Assembly (NCBI GenBank): GCA_023091735.1
Contig: JALKBU010000381.1
Coordinates: 1 to 44,002, forward strand
Length of the DNA: 44,002 bases
DNA from: Trichomonas tenax
Lineage: Eukaryota; Parabasalia; Trichomonadida; Trichomonadidae
Direction: 5' to 3'
Position numbers and translations under genes: made by a program. Position 1 is the stretch's first letter, and each line of letters begins with the position of its first letter. Of this stretch, positions 8,941 to 20,000 are shown one piece after another. The notes below the pieces were generated by a model, which searched no databases, was not told where the DNA came from, and saw nothing but the letters and a program-made list of their open reading frames with translations.

Positions 8941-10505
8941 TTATATTCCAATAAACATTGTATTGGAATTAAGAATAACAAAGAAAAATTGGAATAGTGC
9001 ATATCACGTGAATTAGTAATATAGCATATTTAAACCATATTAGAAATATTGCATAATATTTAGAAAAAAAGAACTTGCTGCTTTAAAAATTATGAATATT
9101 ATATGATAACCAAATGTTGGTCATGATATATCAAATAATTACATTTTCAACACAGACAAATCAGTGTCTACTAAATGTTGGACTTACAGGATAAAAATGT
9201 GTTGCGTTTTATTCGCAAAATATTTAATCTTAATTTGCAACCCTTACTTTTCATCCACACAGCATGCAAGCAACATGAGTAATGATAACCCGTCAGTTAA
9301 CATCAAAATAAATCAAGATATTTTTTTGAAATAATATTGAATAATATATTTTCATGCTTTATATATCCACAACATTTTAGATGAGAAAATTTTTTATTTG
9401 CCACCAAAATTAGACCTTAAATATTCATACTGGTGGAGAAAAATCGAGATGTTTGAGTAGGCGTGGAAAATTCAGTGACGCAAATATGAATTGATGACAA
9501 AAATCATAATTATCGGATTTGTGATATAAGCAATCTGCTATAATTTAGATTGGCAATAATAAAAGACAAAAATAAGGCGAAATATTTCTACTCATCAACA
9601 TGTTTCGTGCATTATGTTGGAAAATAAGTTTTCAAGTTTCTCGAAAGTTGTTGTAAAGTTCACAATCCTATTTTTGTGAACACTATACTGTTAATATATG
9701 AAAGCAAAAAATGATGAATTTATTTTGAAATAACGTAATTCATTTTTCGCCTTAAAAAATCATGACCAATTGAAATTAATTGATGGATTTGCAAAATAAC
9801 ATTAATAATTTGAATCAATGCATTAGACTCGATACTGATTCATCATATTGAAGCCCAAAGTTTTCCTTTAAATCAAGTCGAGAATTATGAATGAAAGCAT
9901 CATTTTTTTCTCATTTATGGATGAAATTGTTTTTGCAAACTTCTGATGGGTTTAAATATCAATAGCTCCCTTCAGACTATGAATCTTTTTATCCGATTTA
10001 TCTCTTTTGCGAATATTTTATAACAAAAATGAAAATCGAATTTTAAGAAATATTATTGAAATTAATATCTTTGCTGTTATATAAGCTTTTCAAAAATCAT
10101 AATAATACGCTGAAAATCTTAAATATATTTTTATTAACTTTTATAAGCGACAACATAGCATTTTGAAAGCAAATTTCTGTTTTAAAATTGAATTAAATAA
10201 TGGTAAACAATGAAAATCCTTCAAATCGAAGAAAAAGGTTTAAAATTTTTAAAAAATCACAATCAGAAGGTATCGCTTTGATATTCGCATTCTATAGGTG
10301 TCTCAAGCAGTTTTACATCGCCCATTTCAAGTTTTACAATGTCTGGTCGTTTTTTAACCTTTTCTTGCGGAAACAGCATCTGCATGCTATGTGAGTTCTA
10401 AATTCGAGCCGATCAGTTCAATTTTCTCATTGTTTTATATTGAGGGAACTCATTCAAAAATTTGTATATGTGACGATTATTTTATCATTTCATTTTTAAC
10501 ATTTC
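8941..10505. other. intergenic, no gene seen
   Basis: About 1.5 kb of AT-rich DNA before the reductase gene. Short open frames exist (for example 10200-10394), but their composition is like the flanks and no family is recognisable. The last bases before the gene, TCATTTCATTTTTAACATTTC, contain TCATTT matches to the trichomonad initiator TCA-Y-W, giving a likely transcription start within about 20 bases of the ATG at 10506. Confidence 0.5.
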
Positions 10506-11534
10506 ATGGACAAACTCTTTTCTCCTGTGAAAGTCGGCAGCATTACGATCAAAAACAGGTTCATGAGGTCACCATGCTTCATGAACGGCTGCGATAAATA
10601 TGGTCTTCCTAAGCCATCACTTTTGAAATATTACAGAGACATAGCTGACGGCCAAATGGGCTTGATAATACCTGGATACTTGTACCTTCAACGCAGCGGA
10701 CGCGCTTGTGAGGGCCAAGGAGGCATGGAGAACGATAAACAAGCAGAATCGTGGCGCGAAACAGTAGAGTACATGCACAAGCGTGGAACGAAGACAATCT
10801 TCCAAATCGCCGACGCTGGTTTGACGACGAGCTTCGATTTCACTGGCGAACGTCCAAGAGGACCTTCTAAGCTCCAGGAGGGCTCAAGAGCGATGACATT
10901 GATGGAAATCGCTGAAGTTATCGATAACTATAGGAAATGTGCAAAGCGCCTTCAAAACGTCGGTGTTGACGGTATCGAGTTACACGGCGCACACGGATAT
11001 CTCATTTCGAGCTTTTTGACACCATTAGTCAACAAGAGAGAGGACCAGTATGGCGGAAGCCCAGAGAACAGACGCAGAATCCTCGTCGAGATCGTTGATG
11101 CCATCAGGAAGGAGTGCGGCAAAGATTTCGTCATCGGCATTAAGATTAACGGCGATGACTGCAAACCAGGAAACAAAGGCATTCAGCCAGAAGATTTGGC
11201 AGCAACAATCGCTGCTATCCCTGATATGGATCTCTGGGAAGTCTCTTGCGGATTCCAGGAGGCCTCGACAACAATCAGATCAAAGAGCAGGCTCTTGAAG
11301 AGGAAGGACTTCCCTCTCACAGAGGGATACAACGTCCACATGATTCCTCTCCTCAGGAAACAGACGAAGGAAGCAATAGGTGTCGTCGGAGGAATAAGGA
11401 AGACAGAGACGATGATCAAGGCACTTGAGGCAGGCGCTGATTTGATTTCTCTTGGCCGCCCAACAATCTCTGACACACACGTCGTTCAGCACATTATGGA
11501 AGGAAAGAAGATGAAGTGCATTTCTTGTGGGTAG
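10506..11534 (+). CDS. Old Yellow Enzyme-type NADH:flavin oxidoreductase, C-terminally interrupted
   Basis: A 342-residue TIM-barrel flavoenzyme of the OYE / 2,4-dienoyl-CoA reductase class, which reduces activated C=C bonds using FMN and NAD(P)H. Evidence: KNRFMRSP at the N-terminus (16-23), GVDGIELHGAHGYL (153-166) with the His pair and Tyr of the active site, the signature NKREDQYGGSPENRRR (176-191), and the phosphate-binding GVVGGIRK and LISLGRPT near the end. The frame stops at a TAG (11532-11534) inside KCISCG. The same frame continues for 14 codons (beginning CILRDKEPP, ending RCWI) to a TAA followed by A at 11577-11579. Read across the TAG, the cysteines are spaced CX2CX2CX10C, like the 4Fe-4S ligands of 2,4-dienoyl-CoA reductase. 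The TAG therefore removes two of four. A CAG-to-TAG mutation is the simplest explanation. Enzyme class is secure; whether the gene is functional is open. Confidence 0.9.
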   Translation: MDKLFSPVKVGSITIKNRFMRSPCFMNGCDKYGLPKPSLLKYYRDIADGQMGLIIPGYLYLQRSGRACEGQGGMENDKQAESWRETVEYMHKRGTKTIFQIADAGLTTSFDFTGERPRGPSKLQEGSRAMTLMEIAEVIDNYRKCAKRLQNVGVDGIELHGAHGYLISSFLTPLVNKREDQYGGSPENRRRILVEIVDAIRKECGKDFVIGIKINGDDCKPGNKGIQPEDLAATIAAIPDMDLWEVSCGFQEASTTIRSKSRLLKRKDFPLTEGYNVHMIPLLRKQTKEAIGVVGGIRKTETMIKALEAGADLISLGRPTISDTHVVQHIMEGKKMKCISCG

Positions 11535-11637
11535 TGCATCCTTCGTGACAAGGAACCGCCTGTCAGATGCTGGATTTAAAAATATTTTAGCTATATTTTA
11601 TTTATTAACAAGATGAGAATAAGGAATAGGACATGAA

Positions 11638-12570
11638 TCATGATGGATTTCGAATCTTCTGAAGACATCCAATGCATGTTTTACATTTCGATTTCTTGGA
11701 ATCATTTCCATCAGAGCAATCACTAACAAAATAAAAACCAACAGAAAGCTTGTCTGAGTTATCTTGAGGACTTTCGATTTTGACTGTTCCTTTTGTCGTT
11801 GGATTGACATAATAACAATTTTTGACTGTAATATTACCATCTGAATAAAAAGTATAATCACATGAATTTTCGAGAAAACAACATTCAATAACATCCATGT
11901 TAGAGTCTGAATATAAATAAATTAACTTCTTAATATTCCCATATACGGGTTTATTTTTTATGAAATTGCATTGTTTAATAAGAAATGATGCTCCATTATA
12001 ATAAGAAAATTTATAAGAATCTTTTTCACTTTGGTTCTCAAATGATGAATATTGAAGAAAACTTCCAATTTCTGCACCATCAATATCAAATGAAGATCTA
12101 GAAAATGCTTTATTATTTGTGAGATTAACATTATCAATTTGGACATTTCCAGAGTTTAGATCAATAGTATAAACATGATTATAGTCACCACAGTCAAAAA
12201 CACTATAAATTCGAAAATAATTTCGTTTATTCTGATTAGATGAGACACTACATGAATATGAATGTGCATGTTTAGATGAAACAGATTTGTAGTAACAAAC
12301 ACGTTCTTGGATGATTTCGCCTTTGTTAAAATAAACAGAACCACCTCTTTTAGTTGAAGAACAATTATCAAAAACTGTTGCTTCAATCAATAATTTGGTG
12401 CAATCTTGATTATTTGTAAAATTTATGGCACCACTAGTTTTCTGTCCAATAAAATTACAAAAATAAACGAAATAAGATGAACCGTTTGTAATTTCGATGT
12501 ATTCTTGTGAAGATTTATCTGAGATTTCATTGTGTGTTGTATCACCAAAGTATGACATCAAAAATAACAT
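11638..12570 (-). CDS. parallel beta-helix family protein
   Basis: A 310-residue frame from an ATG (12570-12568). It is rich in Asn, Ser, Tyr and Cys and built of short irregular repeats of beta-helix type: CNFIGQKTSGAINFTNN, VFDNCSSTKRGGSVYF, ERVCYYKSVSSKHAHSYSCS, CFLENSCDYTFY. The block GGSVYF-ERVCYY-KHAHSYSCSVSS-VFDCGD aligns with GAVEF-DKICAI-DHGHFSVSIASS-FLYSGD in the tandem genes at 38-42 kb, so it is a divergent member of the same family. The C-terminus has a CKTCIGC motif and no hydrophobic tail. No signal peptide is visible. Upstream on the same strand another frame stays open for about 47 codons, so the N-terminus may be frameshifted. Its 3' end faces the reductase gene about 60 bases away. 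A surface role is suspected for such families but nothing here proves it. Confidence 0.6.
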   Translation of the reverse strand: MLFLMSYFGDTTHNEISDKSSQEYIEITNGSSYFVYFCNFIGQKTSGAINFTNNQDCTKLLIEATVFDNCSSTKRGGSVYFNKGEIIQERVCYYKSVSSKHAHSYSCSVSSNQNKRNYFRIYSVFDCGDYNHVYTIDLNSGNVQIDNVNLTNNKAFSRSSFDIDGAEIGSFLQYSSFENQSEKDSYKFSYYNGASFLIKQCNFIKNKPVYGNIKKLIYLYSDSNMDVIECCFLENSCDYTFYSDGNITVKNCYYVNPTTKGTVKIESPQDNSDKLSVGFYFVSDCSDGNDSKKSKCKTCIGCLQKIRNPS

Positions 12571-14626
12571 CGTTGAAAGTCGAGTTTTTTTCTTGATCTA
12601 ATTCTTCTAGGCAAGAAGGCGAACTATTTGTAGCCGATATCGGTACTATTTTCTGTGCTGTGTCTGTTTCAATTGTCAAACACATAGTATACCCTCTACA
12701 TCACTTAGATAATTTTAGTATTACTTTCAAAATATGTGTTTTTAGCAAATTATATTGTTGAACAATTTTTTATGTCATTGGTCGATATATTTATGTACTG
12801 TTTGATAGCAATTATAGATGTAAATCGAATGAAATATTTACACTGGAAAAATCACCTCTCAAAATTTTCAAAATTGCAATATTTGAATGTAAAGGACCAT
12901 TATTGGAGCCAAACATTTCGAAAATGTAAAGTATTGCGTCAAAATGTCAAAAAATCAAACTTGCATTTTTAACACGTGCACATATTATAATGCACATTTG
13001 CAGTCTAATCATAGAAAAATTAGTCTTTTTTATTAAGTTATTAATACTGATTATTTCAATATTGACGACATAGATTAATAAGGGGACTGGGACAAAATAG
13101 AACAACGTGCTTTTCTGACATGCAACTTATTTTTGACATGTAAAGTCAGAATGTCAAAATAAAGGGAAGTGACGTGTTTGCGCGGGAAAAAATGGAAAAG
13201 TATCAATAGGTTGAAATGGATTGAACTCAATGTTGGAAGCCAAAGAAGACTTCATTGTGAGTAGTTGTGGCCTCATAGTGAAGGATGTTATTTGTGCTAT
13301 CAGCATTCTGACGAAAGCACATCATCCATTTCTCTTTGTTCATTGCAAGTTTTTGTTGCACTCCAAAACTAAGAAAACCAAGAAACTCGGTTGAAATTAC
13401 CCCGTCTTGCATGGTAAAATATGAATTATAAATGAATAATTTGAAGATAAAAATAAAAATTTAGTTAAAAATGAATTTCACAAATAATATAAGGATCGAA
13501 TTGAGAATCTAAATAATATAAATCAATATATAAAATGAAAGTAACATGAAAACATTATTTAATTCATGATTCATAATTAATTATGAATTTAATGATATAT
13601 TAATAATTATGAGAATAAGTAATAATATGAAAATAATCTTGTAATGAAAAAGGTATCTGTGAAAAATAAAAAATAGAAAAAAATAATAATTTTTTAATAT
13701 CAAAAGTGAAAATGTAATGTGTATTAAAATTGAATCAATAAGTGGGTTCTTGCTAGGGCCTGGCAACTCGAGGGCTTTGGAAGTCTCAGGCCGACCTCGC
13801 CCAATGACATTCTCGCAACAATTTAACCATGCATAAATATCGTTGTTTTCTTACCAATTACCAATGAGGTATATGCTCGTTGATGATAGAGTTGTGGCTC
13901 GTCAGCAACACTAACCTGGATGTATTGTTTAGACAACAAAGATATTTATGACACTTTTTATAAAGGTGACAATTTGCCCGCACAAAAAGTGACAATTTAT
14001 TCACGAAAAATGACTTTAAGGTTCAACTGTCACTTTTTGATGTTCACTTTTGTCGTAGACTCGATTAATAAGCATAAGTAGAATTCATGCATACACATTG
14101 TGCATTTCTTAACACCTATCAAAAGTATCAAAACACTATTTAATATTATCAAACTGATGAAAAATAACTATAAACAACTATATTCCATTCTCCTTTATCC
14201 TCCTCTGCATGCAGAAGGATAAAATAGATTGAAATATAGATGTTTCTGTTAAAATAAAGCAAAATTGTGGGATTCTGTAATTTTTGAGCTACCCTAAAGC
14301 TCACAGTAACTCTATTGATCATGCATTCACGTGAAAATCAATAAAATGCTGTAAAGTAGCTTAGAATGCAGATATTAAAATCAAAAAGATCAAATATCAT
14401 TGAAAATGACATGCTTCTTGCTCACATCATACAAAGCATCGATAAATTGAAGAAAATGGGCAGGAATCACGTCTTTCTCAGTGATATTTGATCTTGAAAT
14501 ATAGCTGGACGCTACAATTGTAAAAATGGGTATTTTGATGTTTTAATGCTATAATTATGTTATACAGATGTTAGAAATTCTATATTCGAAATCACGCACA
14601 GTTTTGTGTTATCGCGGCAGTTTTCA
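12571..14626. other. long intergenic with degenerate coding scraps
   Basis: Two kilobases without a secure gene. 13116-13155 holds TGACATGCAAC and TGACATGTAAA, members of a recurring motif. TTTGCGCGGGAAAA at 13177-13190 looks like an E2F site but precedes no gene. A minus-strand 61-codon frame at 13227-13412 has coding-like composition but no recognisable family. 13420-13740 is extremely AT-rich. Confidence 0.45.
13727..13850 (-). pseudogene. possible coding remnant, unidentified
   Basis: A GC-richer patch whose minus strand reads ENNDIYAWLNCCENVIGRG and then a Pro/Ser-rich stretch ending NPLIDSI, between stops and without an ATG. The base composition differs clearly from the AT-rich flanks and looks coding. 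I do not recognise the family; a transposase or other element remnant is possible. Low confidence. Confidence 0.2.
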
Positions 14627-14665
14627 TTTTGGCGCCAAAAAAATTGAATTCAAAAACGCGGGAAA
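14627..14665 (+). promoter_or_regulatory. paired E2F-like sites
   Basis: TTTTGGCGCCAAAA (14627-14640) is a perfect 14-bp palindrome containing the E2F core on both strands. CGCGGGAAA (14657-14665) is a second classic E2F-type sequence, 21 bases before the ATG at 14687. Between the second site and the ATG are TCAATCATAATCATTA matches to the trichomonad initiator. Presence of the sites is seen; E2F/DP control of the gene is inferred. Confidence 0.5.
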
Positions 14666-14686
14666 TCGCATCAATCATAATCATTA

Positions 14687-15043
14687 ATGTTAGGATCACT
14701 GGATGACTTCATCGAGAGCCTCAATCCTGTGTCCTCTCCAGTGATCGACTTGGATCCCGAATTGTCGCTCGATATGAGCTTGAATTCAGATAAAAATATT
14801 CAATTCTATGAGTCTTCGTTTTTTGATGATGAAGATCATATTGACATTTCCTCAGCTGATGATATTCTGCAGTTTATTCCTTTCACTACCCAAAGTTCGA
14901 ATAATTCTCCGAATATAACACCAAAGAAGGCTGTTAGAACGGTTGTTTTCCATCCATTCTCTTCTCTCTCGAATACAGAGATTACTGTTCAGAATCTTAA
15001 GCGATTTTTCAGGCAGCCTGCCCCTGCTTCGTCAAAGTGCTGA
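14687..15043 (+). CDS. small acidic protein with PIP-like motif and CDK site
   Basis: A 118-residue protein, unrecognised by family. Residues 1-65 are acidic and probably disordered (SLDDFIESL, FFDDEDHIDISSADD). TPKK (78-81) is a full CDK consensus site. Near the end, VQNLKRFF (101-108) followed by Arg has the spacing x-x-x-L-x-x-F-F of a PCNA-interacting peptide, but with Val instead of the usual Gln at position 1. Paired E2F-like sites lie just upstream, as expected for a G1/S gene. Together these suggest a small PCNA- or cell-cycle-associated protein; that is inference from short motifs and could be wrong. The ATG is the first in frame and lies next to an initiator-like TCATTA. Confidence 0.6.
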   Translation: MLGSLDDFIESLNPVSSPVIDLDPELSLDMSLNSDKNIQFYESSFFDDEDHIDISSADDILQFIPFTTQSSNNSPNITPKKAVRTVVFHPFSSLSNTEITVQNLKRFFRQPAPASSKC

Positions 15044-16549
15044 GATTTGTTTGTTTTGTTTCATACCCTAAACTTTCCCTCTCATCCCAGGCTTAAATAT
15101 TTCATAAAATTTAATAATTTTATTATCAAATTTTTATAATTTGTGTTCAAACATTCTTTCATTATCAATTAATCATACATGGCCCTTTAGAGTATAAAAA
15201 TATAGTTTATTTTGAATTAACACATCAAATACAGGGACACGGGAAATCTCAGAATGGGATTGAAAGCTTCAGGATACGTAAACTATATAAAATACAAAAT
15301 TTTAAAATTATAATCCTTATATAGCTTTTGATATTTTAAGATATCAAATTTTAAATTCGAACATCTTTTGATTTAGAATGCTATATATTGTTGCAGAAGG
15401 AGACAAGATGAATGTAAACTAACTTTGACAGGTTTTTGTATCATAACATAATGCCAGTGAAAAATAGTGTGACGGGCAATTAAATTTTTATACGCAAAGT
15501 CGGCGAAACTCGTTTTTTAATTCACTGGATTAACTTCTTGCGAAGTTATTGAACTCCAATGTACAAAATCCTGTTGTACATGATATATTAAAGAATTAGC
15601 TAACAAAGTCTATATTTCATTAAAATATTATATATATATCTTGCATCATAAACATTGATTTGCCATGATGTGCTTTGCTCATTATAATATATTCCCGTTT
15701 ATCTGGATTGCAAATTTATAATATAATTAAATTATCCAAAATTTTATTCCTTGAGAAAAGTGCCAGATACGAGAATTCTGACAAATAAATCAAGAGTTAT
15801 TTGATATTTGACAGCGAACTAAAAACCTAGATTTCTTTAATTAAAATAGTCTACAGATTATTGAAATCCGAAATATATTAATAAATCAAGATTTAATATT
15901 TTTGTCTTTTCAATTTTACATATCGTTTGAAAGTGACACTGTGCACGTTTAGAATAAAATTAAAAATGGGACAAGCATTCGTAATGTAATGTTCGTCGCA
16001 TAATTCATGACCAACCTAGCAACGCTCATTCATCGATGTCAGCATTAGCCACATTGATCCAGAGATTGCAATTCATCTTCCTAATTCCGAGTTCAAACAA
16101 ACAAGATTCAAAACCTTTTAATCTCCATTTCATACTATCATTTAATTTGCTTCAGTGAGTCAACTATTTGCAAGCAAATTCGACAATTTAAATCCAAAAA
16201 AGATATCTCCATAAAATTTCTTAATTTGGCATGGCAGATATCGATTAAATACATAAATGTTAATAATAGCATTGCAATTTTCTCTCGTTTCGCAAGGTAA
16301 ATTTTTTTCAAAATTTCAATCCTTGCAATTTTGTCATAAAAGCACGAAAATCTCAATTATCACCATCTCTACTCCACTATTTAATGCTTTTTTTGCCAAC
16401 ATTATTTTTGGCTTAAAAAAATCAAAAAGTTGAAAATATTGATTATTGCATATTGTTTAATACATATTACTTGTTTATAAATTCTGTTATGTTTATTTTT
16501 TCTGATACCATGGTCAAAATTTTGATCTTTTCCGTTATTTTTTAAGAGC
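15044..16549. other. intergenic, no gene seen
   Basis: About 1.5 kb of AT-rich DNA. Short minus-strand frames near 16.1-16.4 kb have no family resemblance. No repeat shared with the rest of the window was noticed. Confidence 0.5.
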
Positions 16550-16635
16550 AAAAGTCGGTAGTGAGGTTTACATGTCAGACTCTCAAAAGCTTTTCAGAAT
16601 GCTATCAAAAGTCCGGCACGCTACTACCGACTTTT
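16550..16635. repeat. foldback with 13-bp perfect arms
   Basis: AAAAGTCGGTAGT (16550-16562) and ACTACCGACTTTT (16623-16635) are perfect inverted repeats around a 60-base loop that contains TTTACATGTCA, the reverse of the recurring TGACATGTAAA motif. Confidence 0.65.
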
Positions 16636-16672
16636 TTAAAGCACTAAACTTTTGAAAGCATTCTTTTTTTTT

Positions 16673-16785
16673 CATTAAAAACTGTAAAATCAATTAACAC
16701 TATGACTTTCTAGGCTGCTTATGTTTGAAATATTGTATATAGCTATAATATGAGGGGCTGCTACTCAGGGTCCATGTCACTTTTG
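16673..16785 (+). repeat. dispersed 112-bp repeat, copy 2
   Basis: Second copy of the repeat at 8017-8128, same orientation, sharing AGGCTGCTTATGTTT and GAGGGGCTGCT. The two differ by scattered substitutions, so this is an old interspersed repeat rather than a recent duplication. Confidence 0.7.
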
Positions 16786-16811
16786 CGCGCAAAGCATTCT
16801 TTCCAACAATC

Positions 16812-16844
16812 GTGCGCATTGACCTTAAAAAGGCCAATGCGCAC
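16812..16844. repeat. tight GC-rich hairpin
   Basis: GTGCGCATTGACCTT (16812-16826) pairs with AAGGCCAATGCGCAC (16830-16844) with one mismatch and a 3-base loop. It sits about 220 bases upstream of the large Ser/Gly-rich gene. It could be a cruciform or transcript hairpin, or a MITE end; its role is unknown. Confidence 0.6.
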
Positions 16845-17061
16845 AACCATATAGATATCATAAAGTTTTGAAGAAAAAACAAAAAAAAAAAAATTAATAT
16901 TCATTATTTTCGATAATTTTCAGAGCAAATCTCATTTATTCATTAAGTAGATATCAATAATGCAATAAAAAGGAATTTTGTTGTTGAACACTTTTTTTCC
17001 TAAACAGAAATTGTTAACAATTGAAAACAAAAAAAATTATACTTTTAGTTTAAATTTATCA

Positions 17062-20000
17062 ATGAGCAGAGCATCCATTGAAGTAGGTGAAAACGCTTTT
17101 ATCCCGGCGTCATCATCTCGCGCTATTTACGAGCCTGGATCTTCTGTAACTCAAATTAGCTTAAAGAAAAATATTAAAACTTCTTCTTCGGAATCAAGCA
17201 GCAGTGAGAGTGAAAAGGAGGAATCCCATCACTCAAAGAGCTCTTCGTCGAAGAAAATACCTGAAAATTCAGATAAATCATACAAAGTTGAAGAAGAAAC
17301 GGATTCTTCATCACACAACGATCAATCAAATCAGTACTCATTATCAGTGGAAGCATCACTAAAATCATCGCAAGGGCCTGATGCTTTTTCAAACAACTTA
17401 GAGAACCCACAACGTGCTACGGAGACGAGTTCTTCGTCTGAGGAAGAGGAAGTTCATGAATCTTCACACAAATCTTCACATTCTGATTCACCAAAGAAAG
17501 ATTTGGATTCAGTTCATTCTGCGAGCAGCTCTCCAAAACTACCTTCGAGCATACACTTTACACAAACGAGTACGCCTTATGAAGAAGAGGAGGAAGAAAT
17601 TAGTGATTCGTTAAGTCTTGATCCAGTACCAGATTCAGGATCACACAAAGAGGAACAGCCTAAATCTTCCAATTCTTCACACCATTCTTCATCAAATCCA
17701 GCACAAAAACATTCATCACATCATTCTTCGCCAAAGTCATCTTCAAAGATGTCTTCGAGCTCCAGAGCACTCGAATCGCTCCCAACGAATACTAAATCTT
17801 CTTCTCCACCACCACAAAAGTCGTCATCTTCATCATCCTCGGAAAAGAAGTTATCTTCCGACTTAGAAGAGCCGAAACCTGTTTCCAGAGGTGTGGATAA
17901 GATATCTTCGTCATCAGAAGAGGAACATTCGTTTGAAGATGAAAACGGTCCTTTGATCACAGAACCAATTCAGTTAAAGATCAATCCAAAGACTGTCATT
18001 GTGTTCACGAACAAGAATGACGAGGAGGAAGAGTATTCTTCTGAATACAGAACAATCACAGAGCCAGAATGGGACGATCCACGTCATAGGAAGCGTGAAG
18101 GCGAAAGAATCCTAAATTTCAACAATGTTCTCGCAGCTGCTGAACAGATGAAGCCACCACCATTACCAAAGTCTCGAGGACTTCACAGGAAGCTCAATGT
18201 TGTAAACTTGAAGCCAACACCAATCGACAGACAGAACAAATTCGCTTCCGATTCATCAGATGATGGTTCTTCAGCTTCCGCTCGCAAGCCAAAGGCCAAG
18301 TCAAAGTTCTTGCAGGATAACACAAGCGATGAGGAAGACTACAAGTACATGAATAGCAAATCAAGCTCAAGCACAAGCGGAAAATACATCAATCTTCCAG
18401 ATTTCATGCGACCATATCAGAGACCAGAAAAGAAGAACAAAAGGAAAGGAGGAAAGAAGTCAACGAAAGATCCATTCGCTAAAGAAGACGAGCCTCGTCC
18501 ATACTCAGGCAACAACGCTGGAAAAGGCACAAAGCATGCATTTTTGGATCAGCCAGACTTAGATGAGCCATACTACTCCAAGGAAGGCGCTTTCCTCAAC
18601 AAGATGCGCAATGCAAGAAATGGTCCACCAAAGATCGAACTCGGTGATGATTTCCATACAAAAGAAGCAAGAAATCCATTAGCTAACCGCGGAAACGACA
18701 GAAAGTCCGGCAAATCAGGAAGAAACGGCAATGATGGAAACAACGAAGATGATGGATATAATGGCAGAGATGGAAAATCCGGAAGAAATGGAAATAACGG
18801 CAGAGATGGAAAATCAGGAAGGAATGGAAGAGATGGAAACAATGGCGATGATGGATACAATGGAAGAAATGGAAAAGGAGGAAGGAATGGAAAAAATGGA
18901 AAGAACGGTAATGACAATTTCGACAGCGATGATGATGAAAGGAACAATGCCAAGGAACGCGACCAAGGGGACAAGAAGCCACGGAAGAACAAATTCGGCG
19001 TCAATGTTGGCGGTGGAAGTGATAACTCTGCCTCCGATTCCGATGACGTTTATGTCCATGGTGCCAACAACAAGAACAAGAACAAAGATGGCGGAAGAAC
19101 ATACGGTGGAAATGGTGGCAAAGGAGGAAAAGGTGGCGCAAATGAGAGACCTTCGAAATCCAACAAAGGAAATTATGGAGACAATGGCAATGATAACGAC
19201 AGAAATGACAAGAATGACAGAAACCACAACAAACGAAAGGCTGGATTTGGCAGCGATTCAGACCAGGACGAAGGAATGGACTCTCGCGGAAAGATCAAGA
19301 AAGGAAAGTTCGGCATCGATGACTCCAGCTCAGGCAACGATGACAGCCTTCAAAGCTTCGATCAAGGCAGAAATCGCAAAGGCGACAAAGCCGGAAACAA
19401 AGGACATGGCGGAGGCAACGACTCTGATGATGAAAACGGAGGACATGGCACAGGAAAAGGCGGCAAATCTGGAAGAGGAAAATCTGCTGGAAGAGCCGGA
19501 AATAATGGCTCTGATGATGATGGCGGTGGCGGCCGTGATGGAAAATGCAAATCTGCTGGAAAGGGTGGAAACAATAGCTCAGATTCCGATGATGATGGTA
19601 TCATCGAGACAGTTGCAGGCAAGATCAAAGGAGTTGCTGCCGGAAGACACGGAAGAGACTCTGATTTAGATGACGACAACCGTGGTGGTAAAGGCAGAAA
19701 GTCAGGAAGAGGCAGATCAGGAAAGGACGGAAATGGAAATGGCTCTGATGATGATGAGGACAATGATGGCCATGGCGGTTATGGAAAAGGCTCTAACAAG
19801 GGTGGAAAAGGAAAAGGCGGAAGAGCCGGAAATGGATCTGATTCTGATGATGATCTCGACAGCCGCGACTATGGTGCTAGCAAAGGCGGAAAAGGCGGAA
19901 AAGCTGGCAGAGGTAAGTCTGCTGGTAAAGGCGGAAGAGGTGGCAATGGATCTGATTCCGATGACAACGATGGAGTGAACAATATCGATGCTCAAGTCAA

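Noticed and set aside
10506..11579. Reassigned stop codon (TAG read as Gln)
   Set aside because: Other genes in the window end cleanly at TAA, TGA or TAG, and no other conserved gene has an in-frame TAG, so a local mutation is simpler.
12544..12700. Separate short gene upstream of the 11638-12570 protein on the minus strand
   Set aside because: The frame overlaps the downstream gene's start in another register; it is better viewed as a possible lost N-terminus than as a distinct gene.
13177..13190. E2F-like TTTGCGCGGGAAAA (and a similar string near 34013) as a promoter
   Set aside because: No gene begins near either site, so they are not reported as regulatory features; they show that such strings also occur without function.
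15516..15556. loxP-like inverted repeat TAACTTCTTGCGAAGTTA
   Set aside because: Arms are only seven bases and nothing nearby suggests a recombinase target.
18700..18915. Short regular DNA repeats resembling a CRISPR array
   Set aside because: The periodicity is that of glycine triplets within one coding frame and there are no spacers.
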